Part shown: positions 8,284 to 17,145 of the stretch, in pieces
How positions within the stretch are numbered: position 1 is the first letter of the stretch
Layout: the number at the start of each line of letters is the position of its first letter
From: Fusobacterium necrogenes
GTDB taxonomy: Bacteria; Fusobacteriota; Fusobacteriia; Fusobacteriales; Fusobacteriaceae
Assembly: GCF_900450765.1 (NCBI RefSeq)
Contig: NZ_UGGU01000003.1
Location: 682,001 to 746,000 of the forward strand
Length of the DNA stretch: 64,000 nucleotides
Direction: 5' to 3'
The notes under the pieces: model-generated
What the model was told of the DNA's origin: nothing
The model's database searches: none
The model's input: only the letters and a program-made list of their open reading frames with translations
Made by a program: the position numbers and the translations under genes

Positions 8284-9075
8284 ATGTTGACAATTTTTAC
8301 TCCAGTATATAATAGAGTAGATACTTTGAAAAGATTATATGAAAGTTTACTTAGACAAACTTCTAAAGAGTTTCAGTGGATAGTAGTAGATGATGGGTCT
8401 ACTGATGGAAGTGGAGAGTTAGTTCAAAATTTTCAAAAAAGTTCTCCTTTTGAAATTATTTATAAATATATGCAAAATGGTGGAAAAATGAGAGCCATTA
8501 ATGAGGGAGTAACCTTAGCTAATGGAGAGTTTTTTCTAATAGTAGATAGTGACGACTATGTAAGCAATGAATGTGTAGAAAAAATTTTATTTTTTGCTGA
8601 AACCTTACCTGAATCTATGGGAGGATTAGTATTTAGGAAAATAGATATAAAAAATAAAAAAATTACAGGGAAGCCTTATCCAAAAAATATTATTGATTCT
8701 TCTCCTATTGAAATTGTCTATAATTATGGAATAGTTGGAGATAAAGCAGAAGTATTTAAAACTAAGTTATTAAAAGAAAATCCATTTTTTGTCTATGAAG
8801 GAGAAAAGTTTATTCCTGAAGCTATTATATGGATAAAAATTGGTGAGAAGTACAAGATGAGGTACATAGATGAGGGGATCTACTATTTTGAATATTTAGA
8901 AGATGGCTATACTAAAAATTTTAAAAAATTATTAAAAAATAATCCTAGAGGTTTTGGAGATTATTATATGAGTATGCTTTCATATCCATTACCTTTAAAA
9001 AATAAAATTAAATTTTTACTGAGATATATACAAGCTAAATTCTATATTTATATGGCTGAGAGGAGGAAATATTGA
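8284..9075 (+). CDS. Glycosyltransferase family 2
   Basis: Predicted inverting GT-A glycosyltransferase adding one sugar to the lipid-linked repeat unit on the cytoplasmic side. The 263 residues open with the typical IFTPVYNR strand, then WIVVDDGSTDGS (nucleotide binding) and the metal-binding LIVDSDDYVSNE. The gene starts 2 bp after the previous stop. Its own stop (TGA) overlaps the TTG start of the next gene, indicating coupled translation. Donor and acceptor are unknown. Confidence 0.88.
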   Translation: MLTIFTPVYNRVDTLKRLYESLLRQTSKEFQWIVVDDGSTDGSGELVQNFQKSSPFEIIYKYMQNGGKMRAINEGVTLANGEFFLIVDSDDYVSNECVEKILFFAETLPESMGGLVFRKIDIKNKKITGKPYPKNIIDSSPIEIVYNYGIVGDKAEVFKTKLLKENPFFVYEGEKFIPEAIIWIKIGEKYKMRYIDEGIYYFEYLEDGYTKNFKKLLKNNPRGFGDYYMSMLSYPLPLKNKIKFLLRYIQAKFYIYMAERRKY

Positions 9076-10154
9076 AGATACTTCATATAATAACATCACT
9101 TGAGTTAGGTGGAGCGGAAAAGCTAATTACAGAGCTAGCTCCAGTACAGAAATCAAAAGGGCATTTTGTAAGAGTGATGATACTTAGTGATAAAAAAGCT
9201 GTATTTAAAAAGGAATTAGAAGAAAGAGGAGTAGAAGTTTTAGTATGTAAAAGTAATTCTATAAAATCTTTTTTTAATATTTTTTCTATCTTAAATGAAG
9301 TAAAAAAAGAAAATTATGATATAGTACATGCTCACTTAGTACATGCACAGTATTGGACAAGATTGGCTAAGATATTAGATAGAAAAAAAAGAAGATATAT
9401 TACTACTGAACATAGCACATCAAATAGAAGAAGAGAATCAAAATTAATGAGAATTATAGATAAGTTTGTATTTGCAGGTTTTGATAAAATAGTTAGTATT
9501 TCAGAGGCTACACAAAAAAGTTTGAAGGAATGGTTAGAAAGAGATGATGATACTTTTAAATTAATTTATAATGGAATAGATATAAAGGAATTTCAAGATT
9601 CTAAACCTTACAATAAAACTAAGTTAGGTGTAAAAGAAGATGATTATTTGATAATGATGATTTCTAGGTTTCACCAATCTAAAAATCAATTAGGAGTTGC
9701 TGAAGCTTTAATGTGGTTGCCAGTGAAATACAAATTGTTATTTGTAGGAGATGGCGTTTTAGAAGAAAGTGTAAAAAAATATTGTCAAAAAAATAATCTT
9801 ATGAATAGAGTGAAATTTTTAGGAATGAGAAAGGATATTTCTCGCCTTTTGAAAACTGCTGATATAGTTGTACAGTACTCTTTTTTTGAAGGATTTGGAA
9901 TAACAGCTGTTGAAGCTATGGCAAGCGGAAAGCCAGTAATAGCTAGTGATGTATCTGGACTTAATCAAATAGTAGGAGGAGCAGGTATCTTAGTAGATAT
10001 AAATAGTTCTAAAGAATTAGCAAAAGCTATACTTTCTTTAAGGAATATAGAGTTTTATAAAAATATCTCTCAAAACTGTTTAGCAAAAAGTAAAAAATAT
10101 ACAATTGAGTGGTGTGCAGATAATTATTTAAAACTATATGAAAAGGAGTTATGA
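9072..10154 (+). CDS. Glycosyltransferase family 4 (GT-B fold)
   Basis: A retaining GT-B glycosyltransferase of 360 residues. The N-terminal domain opens with LHIITSLELGGAEKLITELA, typical of GT4 enzymes, and HAHLVHAQYW follows. The C-terminal nucleotide-sugar domain contains RFHQSKNQ and the EX7E region FEGFGITAVEAMASGKPVIA. The start is TTG at 9072 with AGGAGG at 9061-9066, and it overlaps the previous stop codon in TTGA. It is part of the polysaccharide operon; the sugar is unknown. Confidence 0.9.
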   Translation: MKILHIITSLELGGAEKLITELAPVQKSKGHFVRVMILSDKKAVFKKELEERGVEVLVCKSNSIKSFFNIFSILNEVKKENYDIVHAHLVHAQYWTRLAKILDRKKRRYITTEHSTSNRRRESKLMRIIDKFVFAGFDKIVSISEATQKSLKEWLERDDDTFKLIYNGIDIKEFQDSKPYNKTKLGVKEDDYLIMMISRFHQSKNQLGVAEALMWLPVKYKLLFVGDGVLEESVKKYCQKNNLMNRVKFLGMRKDISRLLKTADIVVQYSFFEGFGITAVEAMASGKPVIASDVSGLNQIVGGAGILVDINSSKELAKAILSLRNIEFYKNISQNCLAKSKKYTIEWCADNYLKLYEKEL

Positions 10155-11332
10155 TGTTGGTTTATTTTGGAATAATTATCTTTTTGGGATTAGGTAGTAT
10201 AATAGAACAAAGAAATAAAAAGTTAGGAGAGAATTTTTTCCTTTTTTCTTTTCTCTTTTTAATCTTATTTTTTGGATTACGTGGGTATATAGGATATGAT
10301 TGGTATTCCTATAAGCCAAATTTTGATAAAATACCCACACTATTTAAACTATTTGAAGGAGATCTTTCGATACTATCTTCTGGCTATGAGTTAGGATTTC
10401 AAATTTATACTTCTTTTATAAAGACTTTTACAGATAATTATTATATTTATAATTTTATCAATAGTTTAGTAGACTTTATAATATTTTACTTTATGCTAAA
10501 AAGATTCTCAAAATTTCCATTACTTTCACTTTTACTTTTTTTTAGTATTTATGGAATAGCTTTAGAAGTAGATATGATAAGAAATGCAAAAAGTATCATG
10601 TTGTTTTTAGTATCTATAAAATATATAGAAGAAAGAAATATTATGAAATTTACTTTTTTAAATATTTTAGGAATATTTTTTCATTACAGCTCTTTTCTTT
10701 ACTTACCTATGTACTTTTTCTTAAATACTAAATGGAATAAAAAATTTATTTTTTTTCTATTTATTATAGGAAATATTTATTATTTTTCTGATATTAGAAT
10801 AGTAATGAAAATAATAAAAGAGTATAGTGTTTTTTTACCTACTGGATTGGGGTCTAAACTCTCAGGTTATTTAAGTATAATACCTTTAGATTTTTCATTG
10901 GGCTTTTCATTTTATTACATTGAAAGAGTAGTTATATTTTTAATTTGTTGGTTTCAAGATGATAGACTTAGAGATAAAAAATATGGGAATATAATGCTGA
11001 ATTCTCTCTATATTTCAGTATTTTTTTTCTTATATTTATCAGAATTTTCAATTGTAGCTACTAGATTTGCTTTACTTTTTATCTATTCGTATTGGTTTGT
11101 TCTTCCAATGCTTCTAGATATCTATCTTAAATTACTAGTATTTATTTTAATTTTTTTAATCTCAGTTTTTAGATTAAATAATCAGATAAATTTTATCGGT
11201 AATAAGGATATATATCAGTACCAGAATATTTTGATAAGCAATGAAAGTGAGGAAATACAAAGAAAAAAAGTAGAGAGTGCAAGTAAATATAAGATGAATG
11301 CTCATGGGAAAGAGATATCAGTACTTTTTTAA
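10151..11332 (+). CDS. EpsG-family polysaccharide polymerase-like membrane protein
   Basis: A 393-residue multi-span membrane protein (about ten hydrophobic segments) with the loop motif LRGYIGYDWYSYKPNF, typical of EpsG/Wzy-like proteins (family pattern RGxxGxDxxxY). By family and by position among glycosyltransferases and a flippase, I infer it polymerises repeat units on the outer face of the inner membrane. It overlaps the previous gene in ATGA, so translation is coupled. Wzy-like proteins are poorly conserved, so an acyltransferase or O-antigen ligase is less likely but not excluded. A soluble, charged 60-residue tail ends the protein. Confidence 0.75.
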   Translation: MMLVYFGIIIFLGLGSIIEQRNKKLGENFFLFSFLFLILFFGLRGYIGYDWYSYKPNFDKIPTLFKLFEGDLSILSSGYELGFQIYTSFIKTFTDNYYIYNFINSLVDFIIFYFMLKRFSKFPLLSLLLFFSIYGIALEVDMIRNAKSIMLFLVSIKYIEERNIMKFTFLNILGIFFHYSSFLYLPMYFFLNTKWNKKFIFFLFIIGNIYYFSDIRIVMKIIKEYSVFLPTGLGSKLSGYLSIIPLDFSLGFSFYYIERVVIFLICWFQDDRLRDKKYGNIMLNSLYISVFFFLYLSEFSIVATRFALLFIYSYWFVLPMLLDIYLKLLVFILIFLISVFRLNNQINFIGNKDIYQYQNILISNESEEIQRKKVESASKYKMNAHGKEISVLF

Positions 11333-11343
11333 GGAGAATAAAA

Positions 11344-12456
11344 ATGAAGATAATGTTTGTAGCTAACTATATGTGGGATATATATATATTTAGAGCTGGA
11401 GTATTAAAAGCTTTAATAAATGATGGGCATCAGGTAGTAGTGATAGCTCCAGATGATGGAAGAATAGATATGGAAAAAGCTATTCCTGGTCTTAAAAGTA
11501 TCTCTATAACATTAAATAAAAGAGGAGTAAATCCAATAGAAGATTTAAAACTTATAAAAGAGTTATATAATATTTATAAAAAAGAAAATCCAGATTTGAT
11601 ATTTCATTATACAATAAAACCTAATATTTATGGGACGATAGCTTCAAAATTAGCTAAAAAAAAATCGATAGCTATACTTACAGGTCTTGGTTATTCTTTT
11701 GTCCAAAAAAGTTTAGTTTCAAGGCTTGCTGTACAACTTTATAAGTTTTCTTTAAGATTTTCAAATGAGATTTGGGTACTTAATGAAGATGATAAAAATA
11801 TGCTTCTTTCTAAGGGAATAGGAAGCACTGATAAAATATTTATACTTCCAGGAGAGGGAACAGATTGTGAAAGATTTAAACCACTTCCTATGGAGAGAAG
11901 AGATGATAAAATAATATTTCTTATGATAGCTAGAGCTTTTTTAGATAAAGGATTTAAAGAATATGAGGAAAGTGCTAGAAGAATAAGGAAGAAATATAAA
12001 GAGAAAGTAGAATTTTGGTATTTAGGTGCATTAGGAGAAAATGCGGTATCTGGTATAACTAAAGAATATATGGATTTATTAGTGAAGGAAGGAGTTTTAA
12101 ATTATTTAGGAGTAACTGACAGACCTGAATTTATTATAAAAGAGTGTGATGCAATAGTTTTACCATCATATAGAGAAGGAATATCAAAGACATTATTAGA
12201 AGGAGGGGCTATGGAAAAACCTATAATAGCTTCTGATGTAACAGGTTGTAAAGAGATAGTTGATGATGGAAAAAATGGTTATTTAGTTAAGGTAAGAAGT
12301 GTAGATGATTTAGTAGAAAAAATGGAAGAGTTTATTAAACTTTCACGGAAGGAAAGAGAAAAAATGGGAAGATTTGGAAGAAAAAAAATACTCAAGGAAT
12401 TTGACGAAAAAATTATAATTGATATTTATAAAGAAAAGATACTAAATATAATTTAA
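11344..12456 (+). CDS. Glycosyltransferase family 4 (CapM/PglA-like)
   Basis: A 370-residue GT-B enzyme. The N-terminus MFVANYMWDIYIFRAGVLKAL, followed by HYTIKPNIYGTIASKLA and a GLGY loop, resembles the CapM/PglA/WbnK-like GT4 branch, whose members often transfer HexNAc residues to lipid-linked acceptors. The C-terminal domain has REGISKTLLEGGAMEKPIIASDVTG, the EX7E donor-site region. The ribosome site AAGGAG is 7 bp upstream. Specificity is inferred only at family level. Confidence 0.87.
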   Translation: MKIMFVANYMWDIYIFRAGVLKALINDGHQVVVIAPDDGRIDMEKAIPGLKSISITLNKRGVNPIEDLKLIKELYNIYKKENPDLIFHYTIKPNIYGTIASKLAKKKSIAILTGLGYSFVQKSLVSRLAVQLYKFSLRFSNEIWVLNEDDKNMLLSKGIGSTDKIFILPGEGTDCERFKPLPMERRDDKIIFLMIARAFLDKGFKEYEESARRIRKKYKEKVEFWYLGALGENAVSGITKEYMDLLVKEGVLNYLGVTDRPEFIIKECDAIVLPSYREGISKTLLEGGAMEKPIIASDVTGCKEIVDDGKNGYLVKVRSVDDLVEKMEEFIKLSRKEREKMGRFGRKKILKEFDEKIIIDIYKEKILNII

Positions 12457-12547
12457 AAAAGTTAGAAAAGCATATTCAAGAAAATCTTTTCGAATATAGT
12501 ATTGGAAACTGATGTGATAGACATCTTGTGGAGAAAGGAGTAAGATT

Positions 12548-13537
12548 ATGGATTTGAGTATTATAGTTCCAATTTATAATGTAGAGGAATATTTAGCTGA
12601 ATGTCTGAAGAGCTTGTATAAAATAAGTAATCTAAGGTATGAAGTTATCTTAGTAAATGATGGATCTAAAGATAAGAGCTCTAAGATAATAGAGGATTTT
12701 AAAGAACTTTACCCTAAACAAACTATTATAATAAATAAAGAAAATGGTGGATTATCTTCGGCGAGAAACGCTGGCCTTAAGGTGGCAAAAGGAAAATATA
12801 TCTCTTTTATAGATAGTGATGACTTCATAGATACAGATGAATTTGAAAAATTTGTAATAGAGGGAATAAGTTCTAGAGTGGATATAGCAGTGGGAAATAT
12901 GAGATACTATGCTCCTGGAAGAATAGGAGAACCGCTTTTTAGATCAAAGCTAATAAAGGATAGTGGAGTAATTACTGGGATAGATTTTCTTTGGAGAGTT
13001 CTGCAATCTCCTAAATGTTATAGAGAAGAAGTGGTAGATGATATATATCGAAGAAATTTTCTTATAAAAAATAATCTTTTTTTTAATGAAAATATAGTAC
13101 ATGAAGATAGTGAGTTTACAACTCTTGCATATTTAAAAGCAAAAAAAGTAAAATATATAGATAAAACATTTTATTTTTATCGTCAAAGAGAAGGAAGTAT
13201 AATGAATAAGGTGTCAGAAAAAAGTATAATTTCTCTTGAAATAATTTGTGAAAGGTTATTCGAAGAATTTATAAGTATAGATGATAAAAAAGCTAAAGAA
13301 GCTTTATCATCACTTATTTTAAGTTTTTACTCAACAATTTTATATAAAAGATATAATGGTAAAGAGAATTATACAAAAGTATATCAAAGGTATAAGGAGC
13401 TATATTTAGAGTTAAAAAAATATTCACAATCAAATATAGAACAAAGATTGCTATCTTTTTCTATATTTATTCCTAATACTATAAGAAAAATTTTAGGAAA
13501 AGAGATAACTAATATTCAAAAAATTCCGAAATTTTAA
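12548..13537 (+). CDS. Glycosyltransferase family 2
   Basis: A GT-A glycosyltransferase of 329 residues: SIIVPIYNVEEYLAECL start, VILVNDGSKDKS nucleotide motif, NGGLSSARNAGL and the metal site FIDSDDFID, in the usual order. A C-terminal helical extension follows, as in capsule and teichoic-acid-like enzymes. It is separated from the previous gene by a 91-bp gap (12457-12547), the largest within the operon, which holds a weak hairpin (ATATTC/GAATAT) but no clear terminator. AAAGGAG precedes the ATG. Confidence 0.88.
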   Translation: MDLSIIVPIYNVEEYLAECLKSLYKISNLRYEVILVNDGSKDKSSKIIEDFKELYPKQTIIINKENGGLSSARNAGLKVAKGKYISFIDSDDFIDTDEFEKFVIEGISSRVDIAVGNMRYYAPGRIGEPLFRSKLIKDSGVITGIDFLWRVLQSPKCYREEVVDDIYRRNFLIKNNLFFNENIVHEDSEFTTLAYLKAKKVKYIDKTFYFYRQREGSIMNKVSEKSIISLEIICERLFEEFISIDDKKAKEALSSLILSFYSTILYKRYNGKENYTKVYQRYKELYLELKKYSQSNIEQRLLSFSIFIPNTIRKILGKEITNIQKIPKF

Positions 13538-13546
13538 GGAGGAGAT

Positions 13547-14326
13547 ATGATACCTAAAAAAATTCACTATGTTTGGTTAGGCAAAAATCCCCATCCTAAT
13601 CTCATGGATATTTGTATAAATTCTTGGAGAGAAAAACTTCCAGGGTATGAAATTATAGAGTGGAATGAGGAAACTTTAAATTTTTATGAAGAAATGGAAA
13701 AAAATAGATTTTTAAAAGAGTGTTATAAAAGAAAATTATGGGCTTTTTTATCAGATTATTTTAGAATAAAAATTTTGTATGAAGAAGGTGGGATTTATTT
13801 AGATACTGATATGCAAATAGTAAAAAATATAGACTCACTTCTTTTTAATGAGTTTTTTATAGGGGTAGAAAGTAAAGAGATTATAAGTGCAGGGATAATC
13901 GGTATAGTTCCAAAACATGAGCTTATGAAAAAAATTTTAGAGTTTTATGAGAATGATATTTGGAATGAGCCAATATTTACGATTCCAGATATAATCACAA
14001 GAGTGATTAATAAAGAGTATCATTTTCAGATGAAGGAAGATATTACATATATAGCTGATGGAATGGTAATATATCCAGCTAGATATTTTTATCCATATCA
14101 TTTTACAGAAAAATTCGAAATTTCATGTATAAAAAATGATACTTATGGGATACATTGGTGGGGAAAGTCATGGGGTGAGAAAAAAAATCTTTCAAAGCTC
14201 TATTTTTTAGAGTTTAAACATTACCATGGACATAGAAAAATTTTAATAGAACTACTTATAATAACAGGACTTATGAAGTTTGTAAAACGATCGAAGTTAT
14301 TAAAAAATTTAGGCAAGAGGTTATAA
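13547..14326 (+). CDS. GT32-type sugar transferase with DXD motif
   Basis: A 259-residue enzyme starting IPKKIHYVWLG, typical of capsular polysaccharide synthesis proteins of the GT32 (Gly_transf_sug) family. The metal- and nucleotide-sugar-binding DXD is in GGIYLDTDMQIV, preceded by SDYFRIKILYEEGG. A C-terminal HWWGKSWG segment is also usual for the family. AAGGAGGAG precedes the ATG. It lies 9 bp after the GT2 gene and 2 bp before the flippase gene. Probably adds one sugar of the repeat unit; which one is unknown. Confidence 0.87.
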   Translation: MIPKKIHYVWLGKNPHPNLMDICINSWREKLPGYEIIEWNEETLNFYEEMEKNRFLKECYKRKLWAFLSDYFRIKILYEEGGIYLDTDMQIVKNIDSLLFNEFFIGVESKEIISAGIIGIVPKHELMKKILEFYENDIWNEPIFTIPDIITRVINKEYHFQMKEDITYIADGMVIYPARYFYPYHFTEKFEISCIKNDTYGIHWWGKSWGEKKNLSKLYFLEFKHYHGHRKILIELLIITGLMKFVKRSKLLKNLGKRL

Positions 14327-14328
14327 GT

Positions 14329-15615
14329 ATGATAAAGAAATTAAAGTATTTACTTAGTGATAAATTGTTAGTAAATTTTTTACATCTATTTGGTGGAGAT
14401 GCTTTTGCTTCAATTTTATCTATATTTTCGATATCATTTATAACAAAAGGAATAGGTTTAGAAAAATATGGTCTTATTACTTTAATACAAGGAGTGGTAT
14501 CTCTTATAGATGGGATTTTTAATTTTCAATCATGGCAAGGTATAATTAAATTTTATCCTGAGGTTAGAGAAGATGAGAAAAAATTAAAAACTTTGATAAA
14601 GTTTAGTTATTTTTTAGATTTTTCTACAGCTATAATAGCTTTTATAGTATTTTTTTCATTGAGTACTTGGATAGCTAAGTTTTATAACTTCCAATCACAA
14701 GAATTTTACTTTCTTTTAGTTTTTTCAATCTATATTATTTTTAATATTCAAGGAACAGGTCTTGGGATTTTAAGAAGTTTTAATAGATTTGATTATCTGA
14801 GAAATCAGAGGATGTTAGTTGCAATTTTTAATTTTTTATTTTTAGGATTGGGTTTTATTTTAAAGCAAGATATATTTTATTTTCTTCTAGTATATCTTTT
14901 TACTAATATTTTAAACTCTCTAATTCTCAACTATTTTGTTTTTAAAGAGTTAAAAAGGAGAAAAATTACTGGAATATTTAAAGAAAAATTAAAATTTAAT
15001 AAAGAATTCTTTAAGTTTACCTGTTTGACGAATATAAATTCAAGTTTGGATATACCTGTGCAATATTTTGATAATCTTATGATAGGAAAATTATTATCCT
15101 TAGAACAATTAGCTGTGTACAAGTTGTGTAAAACACTGACGGTTGTATTAGATAGAGTAGCTACTCCTTTATATCAAACTCTCTACCCTTATTTTTGTGA
15201 AAGGATAGTAGAGAAAAGTTATAGTGAGATATTTAGAAAATGTATAAAGATATCATCTATGCTTCTAATGAGCTGTATTTTCCTTGTTTTTGTTATGAAT
15301 ATCATAGGTTTTGATATTCTATCCAATTTTTTTTCTAAAAGTTTGAATAAGTATAAATTAGAATTAAATCTATACTTGCTTATGAAATCATTAGCAACTG
15401 TATTCATATTTATACATCCATTATTTTTAGCATTAGGATACATAAAAAGAGAAACAAAAATAGTATTTATAGCGAATTTTTTATATTTAGCCATCTTATT
15501 TATTTTAATAAAAAAAATAGGATTAATAGGAGTGATAATAGCTTATGGAATACAGGTATTCTTGATAGTAATGATGAAAGGAATAGTAATTTTAAAAAGC
15601 TTAAAGATAAAATAG
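14329..15615 (+). CDS. Polysaccharide flippase (Wzx-like, MOP superfamily)
   Basis: A 428-residue membrane protein with about twelve hydrophobic segments, starting with the Wzx-typical FLHLFGGDAFASILSIFSISFITKGIGLEKYG. Predicted to flip the undecaprenyl-linked repeat unit across the inner membrane. It is the last gene of the polysaccharide operon, 2 bp after the GT32 gene, and a terminator follows. With the polyprenyl transferase and EpsG-like polymerase it completes a Wzx/Wzy-type set, although no Wza/Wzc export or chain-length genes are in the window. Confidence 0.87.
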   Translation: MIKKLKYLLSDKLLVNFLHLFGGDAFASILSIFSISFITKGIGLEKYGLITLIQGVVSLIDGIFNFQSWQGIIKFYPEVREDEKKLKTLIKFSYFLDFSTAIIAFIVFFSLSTWIAKFYNFQSQEFYFLLVFSIYIIFNIQGTGLGILRSFNRFDYLRNQRMLVAIFNFLFLGLGFILKQDIFYFLLVYLFTNILNSLILNYFVFKELKRRKITGIFKEKLKFNKEFFKFTCLTNINSSLDIPVQYFDNLMIGKLLSLEQLAVYKLCKTLTVVLDRVATPLYQTLYPYFCERIVEKSYSEIFRKCIKISSMLLMSCIFLVFVMNIIGFDILSNFFSKSLNKYKLELNLYLLMKSLATVFIFIHPLFLALGYIKRETKIVFIANFLYLAILFILIKKIGLIGVIIAYGIQVFLIVMMKGIVILKSLKIK

Positions 15616-15624
15616 TTTTTTTGA

Positions 15625-15660
15625 AAAAGAGAGAAATTAAAAAATTCTCTCTTTTATTTT
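15625..15660. terminator. Bidirectional terminator between the polysaccharide operon and the SDR gene
   Basis: Perfect stem AAAAGAGAGAA (15625-15635) / TTCTCTCTTTT (15645-15655), with T-rich flank on the plus strand and A-rich flank upstream, between two convergent genes. Confidence 0.85.
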
Positions 15661-15683
15661 ACTAGTTATTATATTATAGATAA

Positions 15684-16469
15684 TTAGTTTTGCTTATAGA
15701 TAGTACGTCCATCAGCTTGATTATTACATAGCAAAGTGATTTCTGCTATGTGGACATTAGTTGGAAGGTTAGCAATATAAGCTACTGTTTCAGCTATATC
15801 ATCAGGGGTAAGAGCTTTTATTCCCTGATAAACTTTTTTAGCTCTTTCTTTATCGCCTTTAAATCTAACCATACTAAAATTTGTTTCAACAAGTCCAGGT
15901 TTAATATCTGTTACTTTTATTTTAGTATCAACTAAATCAATTCTCAATCCATCAGATAATATTTTTACAGCAGCTTTACTTGCACAATAAACTGCCCCAC
16001 CAGCATAAGCGGCATCTCCAGCTACTGAACCCATATTGATAATGGTAGCTGGGATATCTCTTTCTATCATATGTGGAAGAAGGGCATTAGTAACATATAA
16101 TAGACCTTTTATATTTGTATCTATAACAGTAGAGATATCTTCTGAAGAGTTGTTATATAATTTATCTAAGCCAGAAGCTAAACCTGCATTATTGATAAGA
16201 ATATCTATATCTTTCCATTCAACTGGGAGTTTAGATAGTTTTTCTTTTACTTCATTGTCATTTCTAACATCTAGTTGAAGGGCTAAAACTTTTACGAGAT
16301 ATTCTTGTTCTATTATTTTCTTTAAATCAAGCAAAAGATCATTTCTTCTAGCTACAATTATAATGTTCATACCAAGTTTAGCTAGAGCTATAGCACAGGA
16401 TCTTCCTATTCCACTACTGGCTCCAGTTATAAGGGCTGTTTTGCCCTTAACTCTATTTTCATTGTACAT
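15684..16469 (-). CDS. Short-chain dehydrogenase/reductase (YdfG-like)
   Basis: An NAD(P)-dependent classical SDR of about 261 residues. TGASSGIG cofactor motif, NNAG, catalytic Ser in INMGSVAGDAAYAGG and YCASK (Tyr, Lys) are all present; ARRN after beta-2 suggests NADP(H). Related proteins (YdfG) oxidise 3-hydroxy acids, but the substrate is not shown here. The start chosen is ATG at 16469 with AGAAGGAAG upstream; a TTG ten codons earlier overlaps aroK. It lies 19 bp downstream of aroK on the same strand, so the two are probably co-transcribed. Confidence 0.88.
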   Translation of the reverse strand: MYNENRVKGKTALITGASSGIGRSCAIALAKLGMNIIIVARRNDLLLDLKKIIEQEYLVKVLALQLDVRNDNEVKEKLSKLPVEWKDIDILINNAGLASGLDKLYNNSSEDISTVIDTNIKGLLYVTNALLPHMIERDIPATIINMGSVAGDAAYAGGAVYCASKAAVKILSDGLRIDLVDTKIKVTDIKPGLVETNFSMVRFKGDKERAKKVYQGIKALTPDDIAETVAYIANLPTNVHIAEITLLCNNQADGRTIYKQN

Positions 16470-16488
16470 AATACCACTTCCTTCTATT

Positions 16489-17004
16489 TTAACTTTCAAT
16501 ATAGGCCTTTTTTATTTTTTCAGCTGTATCATACATATTGCTATCCATATCAATTTTTACACTAAAATCACTAGAAATTTTATAGAGTAACTCTCTTTTT
16601 TGATATAGTTCTTTTATTTTTTCAAACATATCTTCAACATTTAAAAGAGGACGGGATTTACTGTTTTTGACTCGTTCATAAATACATTCAATAGTACAAT
16701 CAAGGTATACTATAAATGAGGTTTCTTTAAGATTTTTGATGTTCTCATTATCGATGATAACACCACCACCAGTAGCAATGACAATATTATTGTTAAGAGA
16801 TTCTTCAAATACAATTTCTCTCTCTAATTTTCTAAAATATTGCTCCCCTTTTTCATCAAAAATCTCAGGGATAGTTTTTTTTTCTCTAACAGAGATCATC
16901 TTGTCTATATCTATAAATTTCATATCTAGATATTTAGCAAGTATTCTACCTATAGTAGTTTTTCCACTTCCCATAAATCCAATTAATGCAATATTATCTT
17001 TCAT
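16489..17004 (-). CDS. aroK: Shikimate kinase
   Basis: Phosphorylates shikimate at the 3-OH with ATP in the pathway to chorismate. The 171 residues match the family length. Walker [10 protein letters not shown] at residues 9-17, the shikimate-binding DIDKMI and FRKLERE regions, ATGGGVI and SRPLL in the lid are all present. GGAGGAAC precedes the ATG. No other aromatic biosynthesis genes are adjacent; a predicted aromatic-acid exporter is divergently transcribed next door, which may or may not be functionally linked. Confidence 0.95.
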   Translation of the reverse strand: MKDNIALIGFMGSGKTTIGRILAKYLDMKFIDIDKMISVREKKTIPEIFDEKGEQYFRKLEREIVFEESLNNNIVIATGGGVIIDNENIKNLKETSFIVYLDCTIECIYERVKNSKSRPLLNVEDMFEKIKELYQKRELLYKISSDFSVKIDMDSNMYDTAEKIKKAYIES

Positions 17005-17090
17005 TTGTTCCTCCTCAAAGACATTATAACATGTAAACTTATCAAATAAAAGAAGGAAAATTCTTTTTTATAGCTTAATTAGAATAAATA

Positions 17091-17124
17091 TGATAGAATG
17101 GAATTATATGTGATAAATCACATA
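17091..17124 (+). promoter_or_regulatory. Extended -10 promoter overlapped downstream by a palindromic operator
   Basis: TGATAGAAT (17091-17099) is an extended -10. A perfect palindrome with 8-bp arms, TATGTGAT (17107-17114) and ATCACATA (17117-17124), begins at about +1. It looks like a CRP/FNR-superfamily half-site pair (TGTGA-N4-TCACA). Its position suggests repression of the exporter gene; the regulator is unknown. Confidence 0.5.
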
Positions 17125-17145
17125 GTAAGCTAAAGGGAGGGAATT

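Noticed and set aside
12457..12547. Terminator or small RNA within the polysaccharide operon
   Set aside because: The hairpin ATATTC/GAATAT is weak and has no T tract; the gap is small and shows nothing else.
8284..13537. Gene duplication of the two GT2 glycosyltransferases
   Set aside because: They share only the general GT2 motifs and differ in length and C-terminal parts, so recent duplication is not supported.
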